Under the pieces are notes generated by a model. The model searched no databases, was not told where the DNA came from, and worked only from the letters and a program-made list of their open reading frames with translations. From the NCBI GenBank assembly GCA_037444625.1, contig JBBIMA010000008.1, positions 1 through 64,000 of the forward strand: a stretch of 64,000 nucleotides of DNA, read 5' to 3'. The translations under genes were made by a program, and so were the position numbers. The stretch's first letter is position 1, and every line of letters begins with the position of its first letter. The DNA is from DTHT01 sp037444625 (lineage in GTDB: Bacteria; Acidobacteriota; Terriglobia; Bryobacterales; Bryobacteraceae). This document shows, one piece after another, positions 9,143-17,591 of this stretch.

Positions 9143-9694
9143 CTATCGGGGCGGCGATCCCACGGCCGGCGCCGGTAGAGCCGGCGGCGGCTGGTAGGGA
9201 ATCTCGATCAGGGCGAAAGTCTCCTCATCGTCCCCGCCCGCCCCCACGCGCAGGCGATAACTCCCGCTGGGCGCGTCGAACAGCACCCGGCCGTGCTCAG
9301 TGGCCGCCGCCCGCACGGTGCGCCAATAGCCGAGCCACTCGGCCACTCCTTCGCCCTGGCTGAGCTCCTCGTAGACCTGGCCTGCCGGGGTGATCACGCT
9401 CATGGGCGGGATGTCGGCCTCGCGAATACCGCTGTTGGTGACGCTCAGCCGGATCACCAGGAAGCGATGCTTGGGCATCCGCGCCCCCGGCCCCTCGCCC
9501 AGTTGATCGTGCCACTCGGCGTCCTGAACGGTGTAGATCAACGGACCGACGGAAACCCGCTCGCCCATGGGGAAAATCCCCAGCGAGCCTCCCGGCTTGC
9601 TCGACCGCGAACAGCCGCTCAGCGCGGCGCAGGCGGCCAGCAGAGCGACCGGCCGGAGCAAGCCCGGCCGCCAGGTGGAAGCGCCCCCGCTCAT
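9143..9694 (-). CDS. Lipoprotein with a DUF4352-like domain
   Basis: About 183 residues. I chose ATG 9694, which is preceded by GGAGGAGGACC, over upstream codons. The N terminus LLAACAALSGCSRS is a lipobox with Cys as the lipidated residue. The body (GERVSVGPLIYTVQDAEW, then HRFLVIRLSVTNSG, then PPMSVITPAGQVYEEL) resembles the DUF4352/telomeric-repeat-like sandwich of small bacterial lipoproteins, often found around membrane transport or envelope processes. It is the first gene of a two-gene operon with the repeat protein at 8298-9134. Confidence 0.65.
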   Translation of the reverse strand: MSGGASTWRPGLLRPVALLAACAALSGCSRSSKPGGSLGIFPMGERVSVGPLIYTVQDAEWHDQLGEGPGARMPKHRFLVIRLSVTNSGIREADIPPMSVITPAGQVYEELSQGEGVAEWLGYWRTVRAAATEHGRVLFDAPSGSYRLRVGAGGDDEETFALIEIPYQPPPALPAPAVGSPPR

Positions 9695-9764
9695 GGGTCC
9701 TCCTCCGTGCAGACATCCTAGCAGAGGACGCAACGGCTCGTCAGCGCAGAGGGCCCGCGCAGAG

Positions 9765-9770
9765 TACACT
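9765..9770 (+). promoter_or_regulatory. -10 box of a probable leaderless promoter
   Basis: TACACT lies seven bases before the ATG at 9778. This puts the expected +1 at the start codon itself. The -35 region is not recognisable. Confidence 0.4.
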
Positions 9771-9777
9771 GGCCAGG

Positions 9778-10842
9778 ATGGAGTTCGGCAAGGGCTGGGT
9801 GTTCGGGCCCGAGCAGTCTGAGGCGCGCGATCCCAAAAGCGGGATCCGCGTCCGCCAACTGACCGCCTTCCCTTGCCCCAGCCATCTGCCTTGCCGCCAC
9901 CCCTTCACCCCCGAAGGCGACGCCCTCCTGTTCGTCTCCGAGCGCGACGGCACGCCCCAATTATTCGAGCTGTCGCTGGCCGGCGGGCGCATCCGGCAGT
10001 TGACCGACGGGCCGGCGGTGCATCCCTTCGGTCTGGCCGTCCATCACGGCGGCGAAAAGATCTTCTTCGTGCGCGGCGGCTCGATCTGGGTTCTCCACCG
10101 CGCGACGCTGGAAGAAAGCTGCGTCGTTTCGCTGGGCCACACCCGGCTGGGAGAGTGCGCCCTGGCGGGCGACTGGCTGGCGGCCGCGGCCCGGCAAGGA
10201 GAACAATACGGGCTGGTGGTCGGCCGCACCGACGGCACGCGCTGGGATTTCCTGCCCCTTCCCCGCCCGGTGCTGGCGCCCCAATTCCATCCCCTCGAGC
10301 CGGAGTGGATCGAGTTCGCCTCCCGCCCGGCCCCGCGCATGCATCGCATCCGGCGCGACGGCGCGGGTCTGGAATGCCTCTACCGCCACGGCGAACAGGA
10401 GTGCATCCTGCACGAAACCTTCCTGGGCCGGACCGGAGACCTGGTCTTCGCTCTGCGGCCGCAGGCGCTCTGCCGCATGGATTGGGAGAGCCGCCGCATC
10501 CGGACGCTGGCCCGGCTCAGCGCCTGGCATCCCGGCTCGAACCAGGCGGGCACGCTGGCGGTTTGCGACACGCACCAGCCGGACGAGGGCATGTTCCTGG
10601 TGGACCCGGTTTCCGGCGGCCGCCAGTTGGTCTGCCTGCCGGAATCCAGCCATCAAAGCCCGCACGAAGAGGCCCTCGAAGACGAAGCGCCGGCCGAGGC
10701 CGAATGGACCCACCCGCGTCCTTGCTTCTCCCCGGACGGGCGCCGCATCGCCTTTACCAGCGACCGCACGGGCCGGCCTCAAATCTATCTGGCCGAGCTG
10801 GACGATCTGGCCTCCCCCACCTTCGGCGGCCCGCTGATGTGA
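9778..10842 (+). CDS. Beta-propeller protein resembling oligogalacturonate lyase / TolB repeats
   Basis: 354 residues with no signal peptide, so probably cytoplasmic. Repeated blades are visible: RQLTAFPCPSH...LLFVSERDG, QLFELSLAGGRIRQLTDG, MFLVDPVSGGRQLVCLPES, and CFSPDGRRIAFTSDRTGRPQIYLAEL. The ordering, with many His residues in the central blades (GLAVHHGGEK, CILHETFLG, THPRPCF), resembles PL22 oligogalacturonate lyases. Those enzymes cleave pectic disaccharides, but I cannot align the catalytic residues by eye. It could equally be a TolB-like propeller. It converges on xseA with an eight-base gap. Confidence 0.55.
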   Translation: MEFGKGWVFGPEQSEARDPKSGIRVRQLTAFPCPSHLPCRHPFTPEGDALLFVSERDGTPQLFELSLAGGRIRQLTDGPAVHPFGLAVHHGGEKIFFVRGGSIWVLHRATLEESCVVSLGHTRLGECALAGDWLAAAARQGEQYGLVVGRTDGTRWDFLPLPRPVLAPQFHPLEPEWIEFASRPAPRMHRIRRDGAGLECLYRHGEQECILHETFLGRTGDLVFALRPQALCRMDWESRRIRTLARLSAWHPGSNQAGTLAVCDTHQPDEGMFLVDPVSGGRQLVCLPESSHQSPHEEALEDEAPAEAEWTHPRPCFSPDGRRIAFTSDRTGRPQIYLAELDDLASPTFGGPLM

Positions 10843-10850
10843 CGGCCGCC

Positions 10851-12212
10851 TCAACCGGAGTGGGACTCGCGCACCGTGACCTTCAACCGGCCGCGTGCCA
10901 GCCGCACTCCCAGCGACGCTCCCGGCGGAGCGGCGGCAGCGTCCTTGACGATGCCGCCCGCCTCGTCCTGCACGATGGCGTAGCCGCGTTCCAGCACCGC
11001 CAGCGGGCTGAGCGAAGTCAGTCGCGCCGACAGCGTCCCCAGCCGTCTTTGCGCGCGAGCCAACTGCTCGCCCAGGCGCAGGTGGCAGGCGGCGGAGAGC
11101 GCCCCCAGACGGGTGCGAACCCCGCTGAGCCGCAGGCGGACGTCCCGGGCGCGCAACCTGGCGCCCAGCTCGGCCAGCCGCCGGCGGCGCGTTTCCAGCG
11201 CGGCCCGCACGCGCTCCCGCAGGCGGGCCTCCGATTCGTCCACCCGCTGAAGCGCCCTGCCCAGCCGCCGCCCGAGCATGGCGCCGGCGCGGGCCATGCC
11301 GCGCTGGTCGAGAGCCCGGGCCGCTTGCGCCAAACGGAAGCGCGCCGCCTGGGCGCCGCGCTCCAGCAGGTGGCGGAGCTGTTCGAGTGTCTGCTCGCGC
11401 GTGGGAACCAGGATCTCGGCCGCGGCCGAGGGCGTGGGCGCGCGCAGGTCGGCGACGAAGTCCGCGATCGTCACGTCGGTCTCATGCCCGATGGCCGAGA
11501 CCACCGGCACGGCGCAGGCCGCGATGGCCCGCGCCACCGCCTCCTCGTTGAAGGTCCACAGATCCTCCAGCGAGCCGCCGCCCCGCGCCACCACCACCAC
11601 ATCCGCCCAGCCGCTCCGGCTGAAATACTCCAGTCCCTGGCAAACCTCCTCGACCGAGCCCTCCCCCTGCACCAGCGCCGGATACAGCCGGATGTGCAGG
11701 CCGGGAAAGCGGCGCTCCAGGATGTTCAACATGTCGCGGATCACCGCCCCGGCCGGGGAGGTGACGATGCCTATCCGCCGCGGCAGGCGAGGCAGCGGCC
11801 GCTTGCGCGCCGGATCGAACAGCCCCTCGGCGGCCAGTTTCTTCTTCAGTTGCTCGAAGGCGAACTGGAGGGCGCCCAAGCCGCGCGGCTCCAGATACTC
11901 CACCAGCAACTGGTATTCGCCCCGCGCCGGCCAGACGTCCAGGCGCCCGCGGGCCAGCGCCGCCAGACCGTCCTGGGGCTTGAAGCGCAGGTAACGCAGC
12001 GCCGAGCGAAAGACGACGCAATGCAGCAGGGCATCGTCGTCCTTGAGCGTGAAGTAGACGTGCCCGCTGGCGGCCGGGCGCACGCCCGAGATCTCGCCCG
12101 CCACCCAGATGTCCTGGAACTCGCGCTCCAACAGGGCCCCGACGGCCGCGGTCAGCTCGCTCACCGTGTAGATGCGGCGCTCGGGCTCCAAAGGCAACTC
12201 GATCTGCTGCAT
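10851..12212 (-). CDS. xseA: Exodeoxyribonuclease VII large subunit
   Basis: 453 residues, normal length. It is the catalytic subunit of ExoVII, which degrades single-stranded DNA into acid-soluble oligonucleotides. It has an N-terminal OB fold (YTVSELTAAVGALLE...GEISGVRPAASGHVYFTLKD), the nuclease core GIVTSPAGAVIRDML and VVVARGGGSLEDLWTFNEE, and VVSAIGHETDVTIADFVAD. The C-terminal half is a long Arg/Ala/Leu-rich coiled coil. The small subunit gene xseB is not adjacent. The start lies 95 bases from the divergent glnA start. Confidence 0.93.
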   Translation of the reverse strand: MQQIELPLEPERRIYTVSELTAAVGALLEREFQDIWVAGEISGVRPAASGHVYFTLKDDDALLHCVVFRSALRYLRFKPQDGLAALARGRLDVWPARGEYQLLVEYLEPRGLGALQFAFEQLKKKLAAEGLFDPARKRPLPRLPRRIGIVTSPAGAVIRDMLNILERRFPGLHIRLYPALVQGEGSVEEVCQGLEYFSRSGWADVVVVARGGGSLEDLWTFNEEAVARAIAACAVPVVSAIGHETDVTIADFVADLRAPTPSAAAEILVPTREQTLEQLRHLLERGAQAARFRLAQAARALDQRGMARAGAMLGRRLGRALQRVDESEARLRERVRAALETRRRRLAELGARLRARDVRLRLSGVRTRLGALSAACHLRLGEQLARAQRRLGTLSARLTSLSPLAVLERGYAIVQDEAGGIVKDAAAAPPGASLGVRLARGRLKVTVRESHSG

Positions 12213-12217
12213 GCGGC

Positions 12218-12247
12218 TTGCGGCGTGCGGCCGCCTTCCGCTATTCT
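12218..12247 (+). promoter_or_regulatory. Candidate glnA promoter
   Basis: TTGCGG (12218-12223) and TATTCT (12242-12247) are separated by 18 bases, upstream of glnA and divergent from xseA. Both boxes are partial matches to consensus. No sigma-54 GG/GC element was seen. Confidence 0.35.
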
Positions 12248-12307
12248 AATAGCAAGTTCCGCTGCGGCGTTCCCGCCAGGTTGGTGTCGCTGGACACAGG
12301 AGGACGA

Positions 12308-13717
12308 ATGAATCCCGACGACGTGTTGGAGTACGCCAAAAAGAACGACGCTCGCCAGGTGGATCTGCGCTTCTCGGACATCCCGGGCATCTGGCACCAC
12401 GTTTCGTATCCCATCCATCAACTCAGCCAGGAGTCCTTCGAAGAGGGCTTCGGCTTCGACGGCTCGAGCATCCGCGCCTGGGCGGCCATCAGCGAGAGCG
12501 ACATGCTGCTGGTTCCGGATCCTTCCACGGCTTTCATGGATCCTTTCGGCGAAACGCCCACGCTGGTGATGATCTGCGACGTCATTGACCCCATCACCCG
12601 CCAGCATTACGAACGGGACCCGCGCTGGATCGCCCGCAAGGCCGAGATCTACTTGCAGAACTCGGGAGTGGCCGACACCTGTTACGTGGGGGCCGAGGCC
12701 GAGTTCTTCATCTTCGACAACATCCGTTTCGAGCAGAACCAGCACTCCGGCTTCTATTTCATTGACGCCGAGGAAGGTCGCTGGAACAGCGGGCGCGAGA
12801 AGGACAACCTGGGCTACCGACCCCGCTACAAGGAAGGCTACTTCCCCGTGCCGCCCACCGACCACTACCAGGATCTGCGCAGCGAGATGGTCCAGACCAT
12901 GCAGCGCATCGGACTGGACGTGGAATGCCACCACCACGAGGTGGCCACGGGCGGCCAGGCCGAGATTGACCTGCGTTACGACAGCCTGCTCCGCTCGGCC
13001 GACAACCTGATGAAGTACAAGTACATCGTTCGCAACGTAGCCAACCAGTACGGCAAAACCGTCACCTTCATGCCCAAGCCCATCTTCGCCGACAACGGCA
13101 GCGGCATGCACACCCATCAGAGCCTCTGGAAGAACGGCCAGCCGCTGTTCTCCGGCGACGGCTACGCCGGCCTCAGCCAGTTGGCCCTTTGGTACATCGG
13201 CGGCCTGCTGCGCCACGCCCGCGCGCTCTCGGCCATCATCGCCCCCACCACCAACAGCTACAAGCGTCTGGTGCCCGGCTATGAGGCCCCGGTCAACCTG
13301 GCCTACTCCCGGCGCAATCGCTCAGCCGCCATCCGCATTCCCATGTACTCGCCCAGCCCCAAGGCCAAGCGGCTGGAATTCCGCCCGCCGGATCCTTCCT
13401 GCAATCCCTACCTGGCCTTCGCCGCCATGCTGATGGCCGGCCTGGACGGCATCGTCAACAAGATGGATCCCGGCCAGCCGCTGGACAAGGACATCTACGA
13501 CCTCTCGCCCGAGGAGCTGCGCGACGTCCCCTCGATGCCCGCCTCGCTGGAGGAGGCCCTGGACTGCCTGGAGCAGGACCACGCCTTCCTGTTGAAGGGC
13601 GAAGTCTTCACCGAGGAGCTGCTGGAGGCCTTCATCGAGTACAAGCGCAAGAACGAGGCGGACGCCGTGCGCCTCCGCCCGCACCCTTACGAGTTCGCCC
13701 TCTACTACGACATCTGA
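12308..13717 (+). CDS. glnA: Glutamine synthetase type I
   Basis: 469 residues. It makes glutamine from glutamate, ammonia and ATP as a dodecamer. ATG 12308 follows AGGAGGACGA. Family blocks seen are FGFDGSSIRAW, the metal-site segment GAEAEFFIFD, HHHEVATGGQAEIDLRYD, NGSGMHTHQSLW, and the ATP-site block APTTNSYKRLVPGYEAPV. The adenylylation loop LDKDIYDLSPEE puts Tyr at residue 397, as in the enterobacterial beta-type enzyme. The adenylyltransferase that would modify it is encoded next door, so post-translational control is likely. Confidence 0.96.
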   Translation: MNPDDVLEYAKKNDARQVDLRFSDIPGIWHHVSYPIHQLSQESFEEGFGFDGSSIRAWAAISESDMLLVPDPSTAFMDPFGETPTLVMICDVIDPITRQHYERDPRWIARKAEIYLQNSGVADTCYVGAEAEFFIFDNIRFEQNQHSGFYFIDAEEGRWNSGREKDNLGYRPRYKEGYFPVPPTDHYQDLRSEMVQTMQRIGLDVECHHHEVATGGQAEIDLRYDSLLRSADNLMKYKYIVRNVANQYGKTVTFMPKPIFADNGSGMHTHQSLWKNGQPLFSGDGYAGLSQLALWYIGGLLRHARALSAIIAPTTNSYKRLVPGYEAPVNLAYSRRNRSAAIRIPMYSPSPKAKRLEFRPPDPSCNPYLAFAAMLMAGLDGIVNKMDPGQPLDKDIYDLSPEELRDVPSMPASLEEALDCLEQDHAFLLKGEVFTEELLEAFIEYKRKNEADAVRLRPHPYEFALYYDI

Positions 13718-13750
13718 CCGGTCGGCCGCGGCCTGCCGCCGGCCCCGGGC

Positions 13751-13756
13751 TATAAT
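13751..13756 (+). promoter_or_regulatory. -10 box upstream of glnE
   Basis: A perfect TATAAT lies in the 65-base glnA-glnE gap, 26 bases before the glnE ATG, with AAGGGAG as ribosome binding site in between. There is no convincing -35 box. It may give glnE a second, glnA-independent transcript. Confidence 0.35.
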
Positions 13757-13782
13757 CAGCTTGGGAATCATAAGGGAGCTGG

Positions 13783-16683
13783 ATGGGCGGGCCGGCCGGT
13801 GAGATTGAGTTCCGCGACCCCGACAGGGGGCGGCAAGGTCTGGCCCGGCTGGCGGGGATGCTGCCGGCCGAGCGCTTTTCGGCTCTGCGCTCGCTGCTCG
13901 GCCTCGCCGCCGAGCCGGATCATGCCCTGGATTGTCTGGAGCGGCTGGCCGAGCGCAATCCGGACGCCTTCGCCCGGCTGAGCGCTTCGCCCGCCGCCTT
14001 GCAAACGCTGCTGGCGGTGTTTTCCCTCAGCCGGTTCCTGTCGGAAGCCGCGCTGGCCCACCCGGATTGGGTCGAGCAACTGGCCGGCTCGGGCGACATG
14101 GACCGGCTGCTTTCGGCCGAAGAATACCGCCGACGGCTGGAGGATGCCCTGCCGCCCGGCCCTCCCCCGCCGGCCGAGTTGGCCCGCTTCCGGCGGCGGC
14201 AACTGTTGCGCATCGCAGCCCGGGACGCCATGGGTCTGGCCACTCTGGCGGAAACCACGCTGGAGCTGTCGAACCTGGCCGACGCCATCCTGGAAACAGT
14301 CTACCGGCGCATCCTGTCCGAACTCTGTGCGCGCTACGGGCAGCCGCGGCCGGAGCCCGGCAGCGGGGAGCCCGACCCGGCCGGCTTCGCCGTCATCGCG
14401 CTGGGCAAGCTGGGCGGCAGCGAGCTGAACTACAGCTCGGACATAGACCTGATGTTCCTGTACTCGGCCAACGGGCGCACCGACGGACCACGCTCGATCA
14501 GCAACAAGGAGTTCTTCCAGAAGCTGGCCACCCAGCTCACCGAGCTGCTCTCGGCCTTCACGCCCGAGGGCGTCTGCTACCGGGTGGACCTGCGCCTGCG
14601 CCCCGACGGCCGGTTGGGCGAAATCGCCCTCTCGCTGGAGGCGGCCCGGCATTACTACCGCCAACGCGCCCGCGACTGGGAGCTGCAAATGCTGATCAAG
14701 GCCCGGCCGGCGGCGGGCGATCGCGAGCTGGGCGCGCAATGGCTGGAGGAACTGCAACCGCTGATCTACTCGACCACCCTGGATTTCGCCGTGGTGGAGG
14801 CGGCGGTGGCGGCCCGCGAACGCCTGAGCGAAAAGCTGGCCAGGCGAAGGGGGGCCGCGGCCGGCTTCGATATCAAGCTGGCGCGGGGCGGCATCCGGGA
14901 CATTGAGTTCCTGGTGCAATGCCTCCAGCGGCTGCACGGCGGGCGCGAACCCTGGGTGCGCCACGGCGGCACCCTGCTGGCGCTGTTCCGCCTGCGCGAC
15001 AAGAACCTGCTTTCGCCCCGCGAATACTCGCGCCTGGCCTCCGCCTACCAGTTCCTGCGCCATCTCGAACACCGCCTGCAACTGGTCGAGGATCGCCAGA
15101 CGCACACCCTGCCGGCCGCACGGGATCAACTGGACGTGCTGGCCCGCCGCATGCCGCTCAGCCAGATCGGCCAGAAGCCGGCCGCCGAGCTGTTGTTGAG
15201 CGAGCTCAACCGCCACCTGGAGGAGGTGCAGGAGATCTACGATCGGGTGATCCACGCCCAGCAGCCCATCTACTACACTCCTCCGCCCGGCCTGACCGGC
15301 CCCCCGCCCGAGGCGCCGGCGGCGGCTGAAGCGACCGCCAGCAACCTGGTGCGGGCCTTGGATGAGCGGGCTCCCCAACTGGCGATGTCTCTGGCGCGCG
15401 GCGCCCTGCGGCGGGGGCAAGGTCTGTTCGAGCATCTTCTGGAGCGCCTGGTCCTCCACCCCGAGCGGCTCCGGGCGCTGGACGAAGATCCGGTTCTGGC
15501 CGCCTACCTGTTCGACTTGTTCGATCACAGCCCATACTTGAGCGAAGAACTGATCCGCAGCCCCGAGCTGCTCGAGGAGCTCGAGCGGATCTGCCAACAG
15601 CCCGAGGCCCATCCTTCCTATGAGGAGCTCTCCCGCCGGTCGGAGGACCCGGCCGAGTTGCGGCGCTTCTTCCGCCGCGAGATGTTCCGCATCCAGTGCG
15701 AGAGCATCTGCCTGCGCACGCCCATCTTCACCACCCTGGAGCGCACCTCGGACCTGGCCGACGCGGTCCTGGCCGCGGCTTACCGCCTGGCGGTGCGGCA
15801 GGTGGCCGCCTCGCATCCGCCGCTCTCAGCCGCCTACCGGCCCGAGGACCAAATGCTGGTGATCGCCCTGGGCCGGCTGGGCATGCGCGAATTCGACCTG
15901 GCCTCCGACGCCGACCTGGTCTTCGTGCTGCCCGAGGAAGACGCCGGCGAGCTGGTCTTCTGGACCCGCGTGGCCGAGAAGATGATCGCGCTGATCAGCT
16001 CCTACACCGGACAGGGCGTCATGTTCGCCGTGGACACCCGCCTGCGTCCCGACGGGCGCGAGGGCGCTCTGGTGCAGACCGAGGGCGCCTACCGGGCCTA
16101 CTTCGCCGAACGGGCCGAAGCCTGGGAGGGCATCACCTATATGAAGTCCCGCGCGGTGGCCGGCAATGTGGAGCGCGGCACCGCTTTCTTGAAAGAGCTG
16201 CAACGCGTGGACTGGCGCCGTTACGGCCAGAGCGGCCGCTCGCGTTCACGGCTGGCCCAAATGCGCCGCCGCCTGGAAAAGGAACAGGGCGCCGCCAATC
16301 CGCTCAAGGCCGGCCGGGGCGGCTACTACGACATTGACTTCGCCCTGATGTACCTGCGCCTGAAGGGGGCGGGCATCTTCTATCGCGTCTTGAACACCCC
16401 CGCCCGCATTGACGTGATCGAGGAGATGGGGCATCTGGAGCGCCAGGACGCCGTCTTTCTGCGCGATGCGGCCACCTTCTACCGCGCCCTGGATCACGGC
16501 CTGCGCGTCGCTACGGGCCAGCCGGCCGAATCGCTGCCCCGCACCGGGCCGCTGCGCGAGATCCTCACCGAACTGGTGAGCCGCTGGACTCCCGAACACC
16601 TGCACGACGAGCCGCTGGAACTCGAGCTGGCTCACATCCAGGAGCGCACGCGCGAATTCTTCGAGCGATTGTTCGGAGCCTGA
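13783..16683 (+). CDS. glnE: Glutamine synthetase adenylyltransferase / adenylyl-removing enzyme
   Basis: 966 residues, near family length. The bifunctional enzyme adds AMP to, and phosphorolytically removes it from, the Tyr of GlnA. It has two nucleotidyltransferase halves. The N-terminal adenylyl-removase site is in GGSELNYSSDIDLMFLY and the C-terminal adenylyltransferase site in GMREFDLASDADLVFVL, each followed by a VDLRLRPDGR or VDTRLRPDGR block. The C-terminal helical part ends LELAHIQERTREFFERLFGA. It follows glnA by 65 bases, an arrangement that puts enzyme and modifier under common transcription. No PII gene is present here. Confidence 0.94.
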   Translation: MGGPAGEIEFRDPDRGRQGLARLAGMLPAERFSALRSLLGLAAEPDHALDCLERLAERNPDAFARLSASPAALQTLLAVFSLSRFLSEAALAHPDWVEQLAGSGDMDRLLSAEEYRRRLEDALPPGPPPPAELARFRRRQLLRIAARDAMGLATLAETTLELSNLADAILETVYRRILSELCARYGQPRPEPGSGEPDPAGFAVIALGKLGGSELNYSSDIDLMFLYSANGRTDGPRSISNKEFFQKLATQLTELLSAFTPEGVCYRVDLRLRPDGRLGEIALSLEAARHYYRQRARDWELQMLIKARPAAGDRELGAQWLEELQPLIYSTTLDFAVVEAAVAARERLSEKLARRRGAAAGFDIKLARGGIRDIEFLVQCLQRLHGGREPWVRHGGTLLALFRLRDKNLLSPREYSRLASAYQFLRHLEHRLQLVEDRQTHTLPAARDQLDVLARRMPLSQIGQKPAAELLLSELNRHLEEVQEIYDRVIHAQQPIYYTPPPGLTGPPPEAPAAAEATASNLVRALDERAPQLAMSLARGALRRGQGLFEHLLERLVLHPERLRALDEDPVLAAYLFDLFDHSPYLSEELIRSPELLEELERICQQPEAHPSYEELSRRSEDPAELRRFFRREMFRIQCESICLRTPIFTTLERTSDLADAVLAAAYRLAVRQVAASHPPLSAAYRPEDQMLVIALGRLGMREFDLASDADLVFVLPEEDAGELVFWTRVAEKMIALISSYTGQGVMFAVDTRLRPDGREGALVQTEGAYRAYFAERAEAWEGITYMKSRAVAGNVERGTAFLKELQRVDWRRYGQSGRSRSRLAQMRRRLEKEQGAANPLKAGRGGYYDIDFALMYLRLKGAGIFYRVLNTPARIDVIEEMGHLERQDAVFLRDAATFYRALDHGLRVATGQPAESLPRTGPLREILTELVSRWTPEHLHDEPLELELAHIQERTREFFERLFGA

Positions 16684-16712
16684 CCTCCGCCTGGGCCCGA
16701 CCGGGAATCCCG

Positions 16713-16718
16713 TACACT
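16713..16718 (+). promoter_or_regulatory. -10 box of a probable leaderless promoter
   Basis: TACACT lies nine bases before GTG 16728. The intervening bases contain no Shine-Dalgarno match. Confidence 0.35.
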
Positions 16719-16727
16719 GAAAGCAGA

Positions 16728-17252
16728 GTGGACGAGCGCTTGCTCATCGGTACCCCCCGCGAAGGCCGCATCGCGCGCATGCGCCGCTGGATCCTGTTGC
16801 TGGTGGCCGTGCTGGCGGTCCTGTTCCAGGTTTACGTCCCGCTGTTCTTTCAGGCCCTGGCCTATCTGGAGCTGCCCCTGCTGATCACGCTGTATTTCGC
16901 CTTGCTGCGCCGCAGCCCGGTGGGCGGAGCGCTGGTGGGGATGGCCATCGGCCTGGCGCAGGATTCGCTCTCCCATCAGCCGCTGGGGGTTTTCGGCATC
17001 GTCAAGACCCTGGTGGGCTACTTTGCCGCCTCGATTTCCCTGCGCTTCGACGTCGAGCACGTCCTGCTGCGCTGGGTGCTGACCTACTTTTTCTTCTTCT
17101 TCCATCAGTTCTTTTACTGGGTGCTGGCCCGCGCCTTGCTGGCCCAACCGCTGATCTTCGAACTGCAAGCCACCTTGCTGTTCGGGTTGTTGAACGCGGC
17201 CGTGGCGGTCGCTCTGTTCCATTTCCTGGACAAGCTGCGGGAACGGGGCTGA
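16728..17252 (+). CDS. mreD: MreD-like rod-shape membrane protein
   Basis: 174 residues starting with GTG, with an ATG at 16779 as an alternative. About five hydrophobic segments are visible, including WILLLVAVLAVLFQVYVPLFF, LLITLYFALL, the MreD hallmark GGALVGMAIGLAQDSLSHQPLGVFGI, LLRWVLTYFFFFFHQFFYWVL and FGLLNAAVAVALF. MreD works with MreB, MreC, RodA and PBP2 in side-wall growth. Here it stands alone after glnE rather than behind mreB-mreC, so the assignment rests on the membrane pattern and the signature block. Confidence 0.65.
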   Translation: MDERLLIGTPREGRIARMRRWILLLVAVLAVLFQVYVPLFFQALAYLELPLLITLYFALLRRSPVGGALVGMAIGLAQDSLSHQPLGVFGIVKTLVGYFAASISLRFDVEHVLLRWVLTYFFFFFHQFFYWVLARALLAQPLIFELQATLLFGLLNAAVAVALFHFLDKLRERG

Positions 17253-17277
17253 TCCCAGGCGCCGGCCGCTTTGCGGA

Positions 17278-17306
17278 TTGATTCCGGATCAGAACTAGGT
17301 TAAGAT
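17278..17306 (+). promoter_or_regulatory. Candidate promoter of the 73-residue gene
   Basis: TTGATT (17278-17283), a 17-base spacer and TAAGAT (17301-17306) lie upstream of the small gene at 17354. Each hexamer matches four of six consensus bases. Confidence 0.4.
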
Positions 17307-17353
17307 AGTTTCATCCGTAGCCTCGCCACATTCTCGCCAGGAGGGGAATTGGG

Positions 17354-17575
17354 ATGACTTGCTTGTTTACCCATCACTGGGGTTGGCCTCGCCGCCGCGG
17401 CGAGCACGACGTTCAAGTCTGCCTGCGCTGCGGCGCCGAACGCCACTCGAAAGTGCAGTTCGGCGGGCCGCGCTATCGCTTGACGCAACAGGCCAAGCCG
17501 GAGGCGGTCCTGCCGGCGTTCCAGCCCGCGCCCTTGGTGCTGGCTGAAGCGACCACCTGGCCCTCGGCGGCCTAA
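17354..17575 (+). CDS. Small CxxC protein of unknown function
   Basis: 73 residues. A strong ribosome binding site (AGGAGGGG, about nine bases before ATG) and a plausible promoter at 17278-17306 support it as a real gene. The N-terminal half has HHWGWPRRRGEHDVQVCLRCGAERHSKVQF, which looks like a half zinc ribbon with one CxxC plus nearby Cys3 and His residues. The C-terminal half is Ala/Pro-rich and probably unstructured. It is monocistronic between mreD and a convergent Tat-exported gene. I do not recognise a named family. Confidence 0.6.
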   Translation: MTCLFTHHWGWPRRRGEHDVQVCLRCGAERHSKVQFGGPRYRLTQQAKPEAVLPAFQPAPLVLAEATTWPSAA

Positions 17576-17591
17576 GCGCCTCGGGCCGGCT

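Noticed and set aside
13768..15816. A 682-codon minus-strand frame opposite glnE
   Set aside because: Antisense to both catalytic halves of GlnE; no domain.
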